Shown: positions 56,640 through 64,000 of the stretch, in pieces
How positions within the stretch are numbered: the stretch's first letter is position 1
How the letters are laid out: each line of letters opens with the position of its first letter
Origin: Anaerolineales bacterium
Lineage (GTDB): Bacteria > Chloroflexota > Anaerolineae > 4572-78 > J111
Assembly: GCA_015075405.1 (NCBI GenBank)
Contig: JABTUK010000003.1
Location: 992,001-1,056,000 of the forward strand
Direction of reading: 5' to 3'
Length of the DNA: 64,000 bases
Notes under the pieces: generated by a model
Seen by the model: the letters and a program-made list of their open reading frames with translations, nothing else
Told to the model about the DNA's origin: nothing
Database searches by the model: none
Position numbers and translations under genes: made by a program

Positions 56640-57431
56640 TTAGGCCAGGTTTAACTTCAAGCGGAAAAAAGTCCGCACGGTGTTCATTGTTTCAACAGCC
56701 CCTTCGGCCTCCTCCAGACTGGTAAACCGGCCAGGATAGCGAATATCAACACCGTAGTTGTTTAGCAAATCCATCTGGCTATGAAGCGTAACAAAAGTTT
56801 TATCTCGTTTTTGGCAAAGTTCCAACAGATCTAGCAAATTATGAGTCCGGGCAAATTCGATGGCGTGATGGACCAGATAGGCTTTGGCATATTTCTCGGC
56901 GCACTGTTGGCAATGATAACAAATTATATCGTTAAATGTTTCAGTTTGTAACTTCAAAAGGGCTATAGCGGCTTCAAAATCGTTTTCGGCTTTCTGCACC
57001 CACTCAAGCACGTAGCTATTGGGAGGGCTTTCTGGATCATTCATTATGCGCTCACTCCAATGCAGAGGCGTTTTGTTCCGCTCATAGAGAATTTTGCCCT
57101 TCGTCACGATCTCGCGCAAAAAGAAGTCGCCCAGCGGAATTCGCTCGGCAATTTCCTGCGGCGTCCAGACCATAAGATCAAAACCAAACGGCGCTTGCAG
57201 GGAGAATGCAATTTCATGTTGCTTTTGCTTGGGCGCGTCTGTTTCCATCACCACCAGCAAATCCACATCGCTCCCCGGTCTGGGCTGGCCATAAGCGTAG
57301 GAACCAAAGAGAATGATCTTCTCCGGGTCGAAGGTTTGAGCAATGTAATTCACCACAGATTGAATAGCTTCGGGCGAAACTCGCTCGCGCGGTTTGATTT
57401 TTGGCGCTCGAACCTTTAAATCTTTGAGCAA
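56640..57431 (-). CDS. Fused MNT nucleotidyltransferase-HEPN protein
   Basis: This 263-residue protein joins two domains that are separate genes at the other two loci. The MNT part has GSYAYGQPRPGSDVDLLVVM and FGFDLMVWTPQEI with the third Asp. After KGKILYERNKTPLHW a HEPN domain follows: VLEWVQKAENDFEAAIALLK, CYHCQQCAEKYAKAYLVHHA, FARTHNLLDLLELC and GVDIRYPGRFTS. A TTG start at 57431, two bases after the upstream stop and with AGGAG eight bases before it, is preferred over a longer frame from 57494 that would overlap the peptidase gene. The fusion may be a self-neutralised unit. It stands between two M42 peptidase genes. Confidence 0.85.
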   Translation of the reverse strand: MLKDLKVRAPKIKPRERVSPEAIQSVVNYIAQTFDPEKIILFGSYAYGQPRPGSDVDLLVVMETDAPKQKQHEIAFSLQAPFGFDLMVWTPQEIAERIPLGDFFLREIVTKGKILYERNKTPLHWSERIMNDPESPPNSYVLEWVQKAENDFEAAIALLKLQTETFNDIICYHCQQCAEKYAKAYLVHHAIEFARTHNLLDLLELCQKRDKTFVTLHSQMDLLNNYGVDIRYPGRFTSLEEAEGAVETMNTVRTFFRLKLNLA

Positions 57432-57433
57432 GG

Positions 57434-58492
57434 TTATCGCTCCTGTTCCGGCAGCCGTCGGAGCGTGGCCTGCATCAGCTTGACCGTGTTCCAAAAGTCG
57501 GCCAAATCCAGGATAGCTGCGGGTGAATGAATGTAACGCGCCGGCACACTGACCGCTACCGCTGGCACCCCCTCGCGGGCCAGATGGACCGCGCCGGCAT
57601 CCGTACCGCCGATGCCGGGCCGCTTGAATTGGTGAGGTATCCCCTCGGCCTCGGCAGTGGCGACCAGCAAATCCACCAACCGGCGGTCGGCAATAAAGCT
57701 GCGATCCATGACGGTGATGGCCGGGCCGTCGCCCAAACGGGGAAACCCTTCCGGCGCATCCTCGTCCAGCGAGGGCAAATCATCGGCGGCGGTACACTCT
57801 AAAATAAAGGCCATGTCGGGCTGGGCCGCATACGCGGCGACTCGCGCTCCGCGCAGCCCAATTTCCTCCTGCACGGTGAATACCGCAATCAAATCCACCG
57901 GATAATCTCCTTTGAGCAGTTCCAGCAGCACTGCGCAGCCGGCCCGGTTGTCAAAAGCCTTGCCCTTGACCAGGCCCTGCTCGGCGCGGCGGCGCGGCTG
58001 CCCACCCAAATAGCCAAACTGGGTAGCAAAGGTGGCAAAATCGCCCACGCTCACCTTGCCGCCGCCGTTATCGCCGCTGGCCCCAATGTCAATATACATG
58101 GAGTCAATGTCGTCCACGTTGTCGTACTCGCCTCGTTTGAGCAGATGAACCGGCTTGAGGCCAATCACGCCCGGCACCCGCTCCTGGCCCACGACCACCG
58201 CCTTACCCAGCAAAACCCGCCGGTCAAAACCGCCGATGGCCTTGAACTTCAAACGACCATTGCTTTTGATCTCGGAAATCATAAAGCCGACTTCGTCCAT
58301 GTGGGCGGTGACCATGACTCGCCGGGGCGACGACGAGCCATTGCCCCGCTGGTTGCGAGTGATAAACAAGTTGCCCATCGTATCCACCCGCCACTCGTCG
58401 GCATAGGGCTTGGCCGCTTCGAGGATAATTTTTCTAACGTCGCCCTCAACGCTGGACACGCCAAAGGCATTGGAAAGTTGTTCGAGATGCAT
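57434..58492 (-). CDS. M42 family metallo-aminopeptidase, second copy
   Basis: This 352-residue peptidase is a paralogue of the one at 55614, of the same family. Ligands: TAHMDEVGFMI (His), AFDNRAGCAVLLEL (bridging Asp), FTVQEEIGLRGA (Glu-Glu) and RYIHSPAAI (His). At the site of the third ligand it reads ILECTAADD, with Glu in place of the first enzyme's Asp, a variant seen in other M42 members. It lies 2 bases upstream of the MNT-HEPN gene, so the two are co-transcribed. Confidence 0.93.
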   Translation of the reverse strand: MHLEQLSNAFGVSSVEGDVRKIILEAAKPYADEWRVDTMGNLFITRNQRGNGSSSPRRVMVTAHMDEVGFMISEIKSNGRLKFKAIGGFDRRVLLGKAVVVGQERVPGVIGLKPVHLLKRGEYDNVDDIDSMYIDIGASGDNGGGKVSVGDFATFATQFGYLGGQPRRRAEQGLVKGKAFDNRAGCAVLLELLKGDYPVDLIAVFTVQEEIGLRGARVAAYAAQPDMAFILECTAADDLPSLDEDAPEGFPRLGDGPAITVMDRSFIADRRLVDLLVATAEAEGIPHQFKRPGIGGTDAGAVHLAREGVPAVAVSVPARYIHSPAAILDLADFWNTVKLMQATLRRLPEQER

Positions 58493-58633
58493 AGCTACTA
58501 ATTGTCAATTGTGAATAGTCAATAATTAATGGTCAATGAAACGTGGTGCGTAGTGCGTGGTACGTGAATCATGCTACCCTGCAACTCTGCTACCTTGACA
58601 CCCGACACCTGACACTTGACACCTCTTCCCCCG
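58493..58633. other. Gap with AATAGTCAATAATT and CACGTACCAC word runs
   Basis: No gene. It contains a one-armed TTGTGAATAGTCAATAATT word run (58505-58545), then TGCTACCCTGC and ACACCTGACACTTGACA runs. These are pieces of the word families seen elsewhere in the window. Confidence 0.55.
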
Positions 58634-59074
58634 CTACCGGCTGCTTTCCAGTTTAAACCGCAAACTGCCAATCCCGATGATGTCGCCTTCGCTCAAGATG
58701 GTCGGTTTTGAGAGGGGCGAGTCGTTGAGCAGGGTGCCGCTGCGGCTGCCCAAATCCTCCAGCCACCAGACTCCGTTTTCCCGACGCAAGCGGGCATGGG
58801 CGGCCGCCGCCGAGTCGTCTTCGACCACAATCGTATTTTCAGCCGAGCGGCCCAAAACGGTGACGGGCTGCAAAGGCAGGGTTTCGCCCACGGGCAGCGA
58901 GGGGTCCGCTGCGGCCACCACCCGTAGTTGATAGCTGGTCGGCGCTGGTGGTGTAATTCGGCGCTCCAGTTGCTTCAGTTCACGCCAGATAATATAAAAA
59001 GCAACCCCCAAAAAAGTGTAGAGAATGACGGTTGCCAGAATCCGCAGGCCGAGTAAAACCCACTCCAGACTCAC
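58634..59074 (-). CDS. Membrane-anchored FHA-domain protein
   Basis: This 146-residue protein has one transmembrane helix (about residues 8-30, LRILATVILYTFLGVAFYII) and a cytoplasmic FHA domain (ADPSLPVGETLPLQPVTVLG, then GRSAENTIVVEDDSAAAAHA, and WLEDLGSRSGTLLNDS). FHA domains bind phosphothreonine. The core GR is present, but the usual Ser-Arg of the SRxH motif reads AAAAHA, so phosphopeptide binding may be altered or lost. The protein stands alone. Confidence 0.85.
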   Translation of the reverse strand: MSLEWVLLGLRILATVILYTFLGVAFYIIWRELKQLERRITPPAPTSYQLRVVAAADPSLPVGETLPLQPVTVLGRSAENTIVVEDDSAAAAHARLRRENGVWWLEDLGSRSGTLLNDSPLSKPTILSEGDIIGIGSLRFKLESSR

Positions 59075-59149
59075 AACAACACCCGATAAAACGTTAAACT
59101 CATACCTCGATTATAACGCAGATACAATGATTTGGGAAGAGGAGGAGAG

Positions 59150-59240
59150 AGTGGATAGAAGATAGTAGATAGTAGATGGTAGATAGAAAAAGTTGACTTT
59201 TGCTATCCTCTATCCACTATCCTCAATCTTCTATCTTCCT
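59150..59240. repeat. GTGGATAGAAGATAGTAG word palindrome
   Basis: GTGGATAGAAGATAGTAGAT and CTATCCTCTATCCACTATCC pair in part. Same word family as 32322-32395 and 55518-55615. It ends just before the DUF4445 gene stop. Confidence 0.75.
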
Positions 59241-59242
59241 CC

Positions 59243-61291
59243 TCATTCCTCAACTACAACCCGTTCCCGCCGGCTGAGCCGGTCACGGCGGCGCTCGCGG
59301 CGGCGGTCCTCATTATTGACATCCTCGGCAGCGGGTCGCTCCGGGATCAGGCCCTGGAGATGCGGAAAGGCGTCGGTGGTATGGGGCAGGCCCAAAGCAT
59401 CCACAAAACGGGCCTGGAAATTGGGTTCGATGGCGGTTTCAACATACTCAATCCAGCGGGCCAACTGACGGGCGCGCTGGCGGCGCTCGCGGCTCAACAG
59501 GCACAGCACCGCCCCATCCCCCGCCGAGTTGCCAACCGGGTAAACATTCTCCAGGTCGCAGTCGGGGAACAGGCCAATCATCATGGCCCGCAGCTTGTCA
59601 ATGTGCGCGCCAAAGCCGCCGGCCAACAGTACCCGGTCCACCTTTTCCACCCCGCGCCGCTCCATCAGCAGCTTGGCCCCGGTATAAAGGGCGCTCTTGG
59701 CAAATTGAATCGCCCGAATATCCTGCTGCGTAATCACAATCTCCTTGCCGGTCGAAGTTTGCTCAGCAGTGGCGACGATGTATTCGCCCACCTGCCGGGT
59801 GACGCGGAAATTAGGCGAAGGCGTCTCGCGGACAAATTTGCCGCCGGCGTCAATAATGCCGCAGGCAAACAGTTCGGCCACCAAGTCAATAATGCCGGAG
59901 CCGCAGATGCCGGCCGCCTGAATCTCATGCGCCGGCATTTCGTCGCTCCAGCGATCCTCGCCAATCACCCGGAAGCGTGGCGTCAGCGTCTCCCGGTCAA
60001 TCCGCACCTTTTCAATGGCCCCGTCCGCAGCCCGCATGCCGTGGCTGATTTCGCCCCCTTCAAAGGCTGGGCCGGTCGGGCTGGAGGCCGACAGCAGGTG
60101 GTCTTTATTGCCGACCAAAATTTCGGCGTTGGTGCCGATGTCTACAATCAGCACAATATCCTCGGCCACCTGGGGCGACTCGGCGATGACGACGGCCATG
60201 TTGTCTGCGCCGACATGGCCGCCCTCGACCGGCAAAATGTGGACATTCGCCCCGCGGTGCGCCACAATGCCCAAGTCACGGGCCTTCACATCCACCGCGT
60301 CATTGGTCGGCAGGGCAAAAGGCGCGCCGCCCAACTCGACCGGGTCAATCCCCAGCAGCAAATCCACCATCGTCGTATTGCCGACCAGCACCAGTTCAGT
60401 CACATCCTCCGGCTGCAACTTAGCGGCGCGGGTGGCCCGTTTGAGCAGTTTCGACAGGGCCTCGATGATGGCTTTGTGCATCTTGTCCACCCCGTCGGGG
60501 TTCATCATGCCGTAGCTGATGCGGCTCATCAAATCCTCGCCGTAGGTGGTCTGCGGATTCATCATGGATTCGGTCGCCAAGATTTGGCCGGTGCGCAAAT
60601 CCAGCAGGTGACCGGCCACAGTGGTCGAGCCGATGTCTACGGCAAAGCCATACACACCCTCGGCATAGCCGGGCTGCACTCGAATGACTTCCTGGCCGTT
60701 CCAGACCGTCACCGTCGCTTCCCAATTACCCTGGCGCAACACTTTTTGCAGGTCGCGCAGGGCAAAATAATCAATTTGTAAACCGCTCAAATGGTGGGTT
60801 TTGGCCAGGCTTTCTTGCAGCCGTTCCCAATCCCCCTGGCGGTTGCCCAACGCCGCCGGCTGCACTTTGACAAAATACTGGCGGATAGCCGGGTCAATTT
60901 CAATTTCGCGCACGGTGGCGCTTTTGCGGACAATCTGCTTGCGGGCCTGGCTTTCCTCCGGCACATTGATGACCAGATCGCCCAGCACACAGGCCGCGCA
61001 GGAGAGACGATAGCTGCCCGGATCACGCTTGCGTTTGGTCCAATAATCCCGCTCGTCGCCGCCCGCCGGGGACAAATTTTCTTCTTGGGAGGTAATGCCG
61101 TACTTGGAAAAGTTGCCCACATCGGCCACAATCTTGCATTTGCCGCAGGTTTGCTGCCCGCCGCAAATACTTTCGATTTCCACGCCCATATCACGGGCCG
61201 CGTCGAGCAAAGTTTGGCCGGCGGGCACATAGCCCTGCCGCCCAGAGGGTTGGAAGACGACGAGATATTTCTGTTCGGTATCGTTGCTCAC
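59243..61291 (-). CDS. Ferredoxin-ASKHA (DUF4445) corrinoid-activation-type protein
   Basis: This 682-residue protein has a [2Fe-2S] ferredoxin domain at the N terminus (Cys43, Cys49 and Cys52 in ICGGQQTCGKC, fourth ligand Cys98) and a large ASKHA ATPase part (VDIGSTTVAGHLLDLRTGQI near residue 221 and IVDIGTNAEILVGNKDHL). This is the DUF4445/RACo plan, in which ATP hydrolysis drives low-potential electrons to reactivate a corrinoid protein of the methyl-transfer pathway. No corrinoid protein or methyltransferase gene is in the window. The short C terminus is basic (RRRERRRDRLSRRERVVVEE). Confidence 0.9.
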   Translation of the reverse strand: MSNDTEQKYLVVFQPSGRQGYVPAGQTLLDAARDMGVEIESICGGQQTCGKCKIVADVGNFSKYGITSQEENLSPAGGDERDYWTKRKRDPGSYRLSCAACVLGDLVINVPEESQARKQIVRKSATVREIEIDPAIRQYFVKVQPAALGNRQGDWERLQESLAKTHHLSGLQIDYFALRDLQKVLRQGNWEATVTVWNGQEVIRVQPGYAEGVYGFAVDIGSTTVAGHLLDLRTGQILATESMMNPQTTYGEDLMSRISYGMMNPDGVDKMHKAIIEALSKLLKRATRAAKLQPEDVTELVLVGNTTMVDLLLGIDPVELGGAPFALPTNDAVDVKARDLGIVAHRGANVHILPVEGGHVGADNMAVVIAESPQVAEDIVLIVDIGTNAEILVGNKDHLLSASSPTGPAFEGGEISHGMRAADGAIEKVRIDRETLTPRFRVIGEDRWSDEMPAHEIQAAGICGSGIIDLVAELFACGIIDAGGKFVRETPSPNFRVTRQVGEYIVATAEQTSTGKEIVITQQDIRAIQFAKSALYTGAKLLMERRGVEKVDRVLLAGGFGAHIDKLRAMMIGLFPDCDLENVYPVGNSAGDGAVLCLLSRERRQRARQLARWIEYVETAIEPNFQARFVDALGLPHTTDAFPHLQGLIPERPAAEDVNNEDRRRERRRDRLSRRERVVVEE

Positions 61292-61318
61292 GGAGATGGT
61301 GTTCCTTTGTTATGATGA

Positions 61319-61376
61319 CAGGAGACCGGGGACGGGAGACCGGGATATTATGCCCGGTCCCCGGTCTCCGGTCGTC
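61319..61376. repeat. GAGACCGGGGAC word palindrome
   Basis: GGAGACCGGGGACGGGAGACC faces CCCGGTCCCCGGTCTCCGG. It is the same word as 19763-19832 and lies upstream of the DUF4445 gene. Confidence 0.78.
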
Positions 61377-61380
61377 CTAC

Positions 61381-61408
61381 AAAAACAAGGCCCACAAAAC
61401 GCGGGCCT
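61381..61408 (-). terminator. Hairpin terminator downstream of virulence-factor-family gene
   Basis: AGGCCC and GGGCCT pair around a GC-rich loop. On the - strand T-rich sequence (TGTTTTTG) follows, so the transcript of the 61452-61760 gene ends here. Confidence 0.7.
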
Positions 61409-61451
61409 GGCTAATTATTATAATCCGATTTATAAAAAATCAAAAGCGTGT

Positions 61452-61760
61452 TTAATTGGATACTGCTTCGCGCCCCCCGTTGCGGGCCATTTCGCGCAGC
61501 TTCTCTTCGGGGTAAGCGGCTTCCAGCTCGGACACCAGGGCCTCGACCACCGCTTCCGGCTCTCCCTCGCGCTCCAGCCAATCGGATTTGCGCCACTCGG
61601 CCAGGTAATCGTCGGTATTGATCGCTCCGGCGTGCATGGCCGCCCGGTCAATGGCCCGTTCAAAACGTTCCGGCAGTTGGCGCGATGGCCCCCCTCGCCC
61701 TTTTACTTTCACCTGGGCCGGAATGTCGCGCCAGTAAATGATTTGATAGGTTGTGGTCAT
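61452..61760 (-). CDS. 'Virulence factor' family small protein (pfam13769-type)
   Basis: This 102-residue protein matches a small family annotated virulence factor: YQIIYWRDIPAQVKVKGRGG, ERFERAIDRAAMHAGAINTD and YLAEWRKSDW. Despite the name it is often found beside methyl-transfer and DUF4445 genes, as here, so a role linked to corrinoid or folate metabolism is more likely than virulence. It is well formed and has a terminator after it. No catalytic residue is known. Confidence 0.78.
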   Translation of the reverse strand: MTTTYQIIYWRDIPAQVKVKGRGGPSRQLPERFERAIDRAAMHAGAINTDDYLAEWRKSDWLEREGEPEAVVEALVSELEAAYPEEKLREMARNGGREAVSN

Positions 61761-61857
61761 GGCTGCCCCCTATGATTGATGATGATAATTGATATTCAGG
61801 AGTATACACCAGATGGCATTTTTGAAAAAGCGCGCATCGCATCCTATGGTGCTACCC

Positions 61858-63072
61858 TCAAACCACCTGCTTCTTTGGCTGGGCAATGAGGGTGCTTTGG
61901 CTTAGCTGCCGGGATTTCAGCCCAAATAGAAAGCGCAGCGCGTTGAACCGCCGGATCAGGAGTTCATAGAGGACCATAATTATCATGAATGAAACGACAG
62001 CCAGAATGACATATTTAGGCAGCACACCCAGCGCCCAATCTCTCATAAAAAAGCCAATAACGACGATGACCGACTGGTGCAGCATGTAAAAGGGCAGCGA
62101 GGCTTCGCTGGTGTAGGCTAAAAAATCGTTTTTGAAAGTGAAATAACGTTGGCCCAGGCCCAAAATCGCCAACAGCCAGAACCACGAATTGAAAACCCGG
62201 AGGGTCATCAACAGGACATAGTTCAGTGAGCCATAAGGGGCCGAAATGCCGCCGTAGTATAGGTTTAGCCCCAGGGTTAGGGTTAGCACACCCAACCCGA
62301 TTGCCGCAAAAAAGTGTCGCCGGATGGCCTGCTGGAAATGCGGCTCGGCAGCCAGCACATAGCCGATGATGAGCCAGCTCAGGTAAATCCAGAGACTCCA
62401 ACCACCAAAAGCACGCAACCCTAACCCCTCCGGGTCAAGCCCGGCCTCGAAAATTATCAGCGGCGCGGGCAGCAGGAGAAAAAGTCCCGGTTTAGCCAGG
62501 CCCGCCGACAGACCGGCCACCAACCTTTGACCGGTCGCGGTTTTGAGAAAGATGAACAGGGGCAGGGTCAACAGCGAAAAGATAGACAAGACCAACAGAT
62601 ACCACAAATGCAATCCCATCCAGGCAAAATAACCGCCAAAAGCATAAAATCCATCAAAGTAATGGGGATAAAACTCCAAAAACGAGCCTGCAAAGGGCGG
62701 CACGGTTTCCGATTGGCCGCTCACACTCTCAATGTAGACTTGGGGCGGAATGAGCACCAGCATGCCAAAGATCAGCGGCAGCAGCAGCCGGGTAACACGT
62801 TCTCGGACAAAGACGCCGCTACGACGACCCACAAGGGCATAATAAACACTGCTTCCAGACAGAATGAAGAAGAGGGGCATAAGCCATTGCGAAACAATGT
62901 TCACAAAAATGGTCATCCCCAAATCCAGTTGATTATTTTTGATGTGCCAGCCCTCATCGTTGAAAAAGCGGGCGCAGTGAAACAAAAAGACCGCCAGCGT
63001 AGCCAGCACCCGCAGCCAGTCAATATCCCAGCGACGCGACAGGGTGGTTGAATTTGGATTAAGTTGAGTCAT
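61858..63072 (-). CDS. Acyltransferase 3 family membrane protein
   Basis: This 404-residue protein has about ten membrane helices and belongs to the acyltransferase 3 group, which transfers acyl groups to sugars or polymers (O-acetylation of polysaccharides, glucan succinylation). DWLRVLATLAVFLFHCARFF holds the conserved His early in helix 1; PLFFILSGSSVYYALVGRRS and ERVTRLLLPLIFGMLVLIPP follow. The start at 63072 has AGGAGG seven bases upstream, better than an earlier codon at 63090. Target and acyl donor are unknown. Confidence 0.88.
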   Translation of the reverse strand: MTQLNPNSTTLSRRWDIDWLRVLATLAVFLFHCARFFNDEGWHIKNNQLDLGMTIFVNIVSQWLMPLFFILSGSSVYYALVGRRSGVFVRERVTRLLLPLIFGMLVLIPPQVYIESVSGQSETVPPFAGSFLEFYPHYFDGFYAFGGYFAWMGLHLWYLLVLSIFSLLTLPLFIFLKTATGQRLVAGLSAGLAKPGLFLLLPAPLIIFEAGLDPEGLGLRAFGGWSLWIYLSWLIIGYVLAAEPHFQQAIRRHFFAAIGLGVLTLTLGLNLYYGGISAPYGSLNYVLLMTLRVFNSWFWLLAILGLGQRYFTFKNDFLAYTSEASLPFYMLHQSVIVVIGFFMRDWALGVLPKYVILAVVSFMIIMVLYELLIRRFNALRFLFGLKSRQLSQSTLIAQPKKQVV

Positions 63073-63162
63073 CGTAAGCCTCCTCACCAATTATTTTTAT
63101 CTACCGCTGATAGCATAACCTTTTTCGGTACTGTTGACATCGGATTTAAAGAGTGTCTTTTA

Positions 63163-63192
63163 TAATAAAAAAGACCGATCAGGTGATCGGTC
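63163..63192 (-). terminator. Hairpin terminator upstream of acyltransferase gene
   Basis: GACCGATCA and TGATCGGTC pair perfectly around GG; on the - strand TTTTTTATTATA follows. It ends the transcript that comes from the response regulator gene at 63437-64000. Confidence 0.82.
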
Positions 63193-63296
63193 CAGAGAAG
63201 TGGTTGGCTCTATCGTAGGTCGTAGGACCAGAGATGTAGGCTCCAGACCATTCTATGGTTTCGGAACCCGCAGAGATAATTTGCCAGCAACGCTCG

Positions 63297-63400
63297 TCCG
63301 GCGATGAAATCGCCGGACTATATAACAGCGCCCGATCAATCGGGCTAAAGCCGGGTTGACCCGGTGCTGCCGAAGGTCTAGCCCTGGCATCCATACCGGG
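63297..63400. repeat. Multi-hairpin element, copy B2
   Basis: TCCGGCGATGAAATCGCCGG, GCCCGATCAATCGGGC and AGCCGGGTTGACCCGGT follow one another, with the spacer TATATAACAGC. In reverse complement it matches the backbone of copy B1 at 47312-47420. It fills the gap between the response regulator and its terminator. Confidence 0.8.
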
Positions 63401-63436
63401 GCGAACCAGTCAGGCAAAATAGTTTCCGAACGTTTC

Positions 63437-64000
63437 CTATTCGGCTTTGGCTAAATCAGCTTTGAGCGCGTAAATGGCGGCCTGAGTCCGGTCGGCCAGG
63501 TTCAATTTGCTCAAAATGTTGCTCACGTGGGTCTTCACCGTTTTCTCACTGATGGCGAGCTGCCGGGCAATCTCGCGGTTGTTCAAACCTTTGGCAATAA
63601 GCCGGAGTACCTCAAGTTCTCGTTCGGTCAATTCCGCCGCACGATCCAACGCTTCCACCTGACTATGAGGGAGGTTGGGCAGGGTGGCTTTGGTCGCAAC
63701 CTGGCTCATCAGTTTTTTAGTGATGTCCGGGTGCAGTTGAACTTCGCCCCGGTGGGCGGCCTGAATGGCTCGAATCAGGTCATCGGGACTGACATCTTTC
63801 AAAAGGTAGCCGGTCGCCCCGGCAGCAATGGCCGGAAAAACCTTGTCATCTTCGGTAAAGCTGGTCAGGACCAGAACCTGGGTGTTAAGATTGAGGGCGC
63901 GAATTTGCCGGAGGGCCTCGACGCCGTCCAACTTGGGCATGACCAAATCCATCAAAATCACGTCAGGCCGCAGATGGTGGGCCTGTTCGACCACTTCCAA
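63437..64000 (-). CDS. NarL/FixJ-type response regulator, 5' truncated
   Basis: The last 188 residues of a two-domain response regulator are in the window; the receiver start lies beyond base 64000. DVILMDLVMPKLDGVEALRQ contains the phosphorylation Asp, VLTSFTEDDKVFPAIAAGAT the switch Thr/Ser, and GYLLKDVSPDDLIRA the conserved Lys. The LuxR-type helix-turn-helix is complete at the C end: LTERELEVLRLIAKGLNNRE then KTVKTHVSNILSKLNL. The kinase partner is outside the window. The transcript ends at the hairpin at 63163-63192. Confidence 0.93.
   Translation of the reverse strand: MEVVEQAHHLRPDVILMDLVMPKLDGVEALRQIRALNLNTQVLVLTSFTEDDKVFPAIAAGATGYLLKDVSPDDLIRAIQAAHRGEVQLHPDITKKLMSQVATKATLPNLPHSQVEALDRAAELTERELEVLRLIAKGLNNREIARQLAISEKTVKTHVSNILSKLNLADRTQAAIYALKADLAKAE

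Noticed and set aside
57432..57494. Longer start of the MNT-HEPN fusion
   Set aside because: It would overlap the upstream peptidase by 61 bases with no ribosome site; the TTG at 57431 has AGGAG at the right distance.
59360..60781. 474-codon plus-strand open frame opposite the DUF4445 gene
   Set aside because: Mirror of a GC-rich coding sequence; no ribosome site and no recognisable domain.

Overview
The window looks like a chromosomal segment of a Chloroflexota bacterium, most likely Anaerolineae-like. This is inference from gene content and style: two Na+-pumping acyl-CoA decarboxylase operons, STAND/TPR regulators, a Roco GTPase, exported beta-propeller proteins ending in an LP-hydrophobic tail, a Chloroflexota-type recG/coaD/yceD/rpmF neighbourhood, and many repeat-filled intergenic gaps. 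No rRNA, tRNA, CRISPR array, prophage or intact insertion sequence was found. Both window ends cut through genes.

Layout. 1-13.4 kb (+ strand): two complete-looking decarboxylase gene sets (carboxyltransferase, small membrane subunit, biotin carrier, Na+-translocating beta subunit; the first set lacks its 5' end). Between them lie a glycine-zipper/coiled-coil protein and a TerC-family membrane protein. A AAA+ ATPase and a membrane sensor-like protein follow. 13.5-20.6 kb: a regulatory block with a TPR protein, a NUDIX hydrolase, an ATPase/winged-helix regulator, an overlapping pair coding for an XRE-HTH/NB-ARC protein and a TPR protein, a 50-residue exported peptide convergent to that pair, an excisionase-type HTH protein and a STAS protein. 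20.7-28.4 kb: small metabolic genes (thioredoxin/glutaredoxin-like, trans-3-hydroxyproline dehydratase, zinc dehydrogenase, DUF952, cyclic 2,3-diphosphoglycerate synthetase), a frameshifted MNT/HEPN pair, and a probable structured small RNA. 28.4-32.6 kb (- strand): tatC-tatA/B, nusB, fabG, fabD, rpmF. 32.6-38.3 kb (- strand): four exported surface proteins placed between rpmF and yceD. 38.4-47.2 kb: yceD, a coiled-coil protein, coaD, recG, degV/fakB, fakA, rpmB (+) and rlmN. 47.4-53.8 kb: an accessory stretch with EcsC, DUF4058, a TumE-type toxin-antitoxin pair, a frameshifted LRR-Roc-COR GTPase and a second MNT/HEPN pair whose HEPN gene is broken by a palindromic element. 53.8-64 kb (- strand): a nucleoside kinase, two M42 peptidases flanking a fused MNT-HEPN gene, an FHA protein, a DUF4445 ferredoxin/ASKHA activator, a small 'virulence factor' family protein, an acyltransferase and a NarL-type response regulator.

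The most unusual content is (i) the exported mini-peptide next to a HTH/NB-ARC plus TPR regulator pair, which has the layout of a peptide-sensing circuit; (ii) a family of about 70-90 bp palindromic elements with two inner hairpins of conserved loop and copy-specific outer stems, one copy sitting inside a HEPN gene; and (iii) at least seven families of intergenic degenerate-word repeats, usually followed by their own reverse complement and sometimes running into the start of a gene. Three genes carry single-base frameshifts; assembly error and true decay cannot be told apart from the sequence alone.
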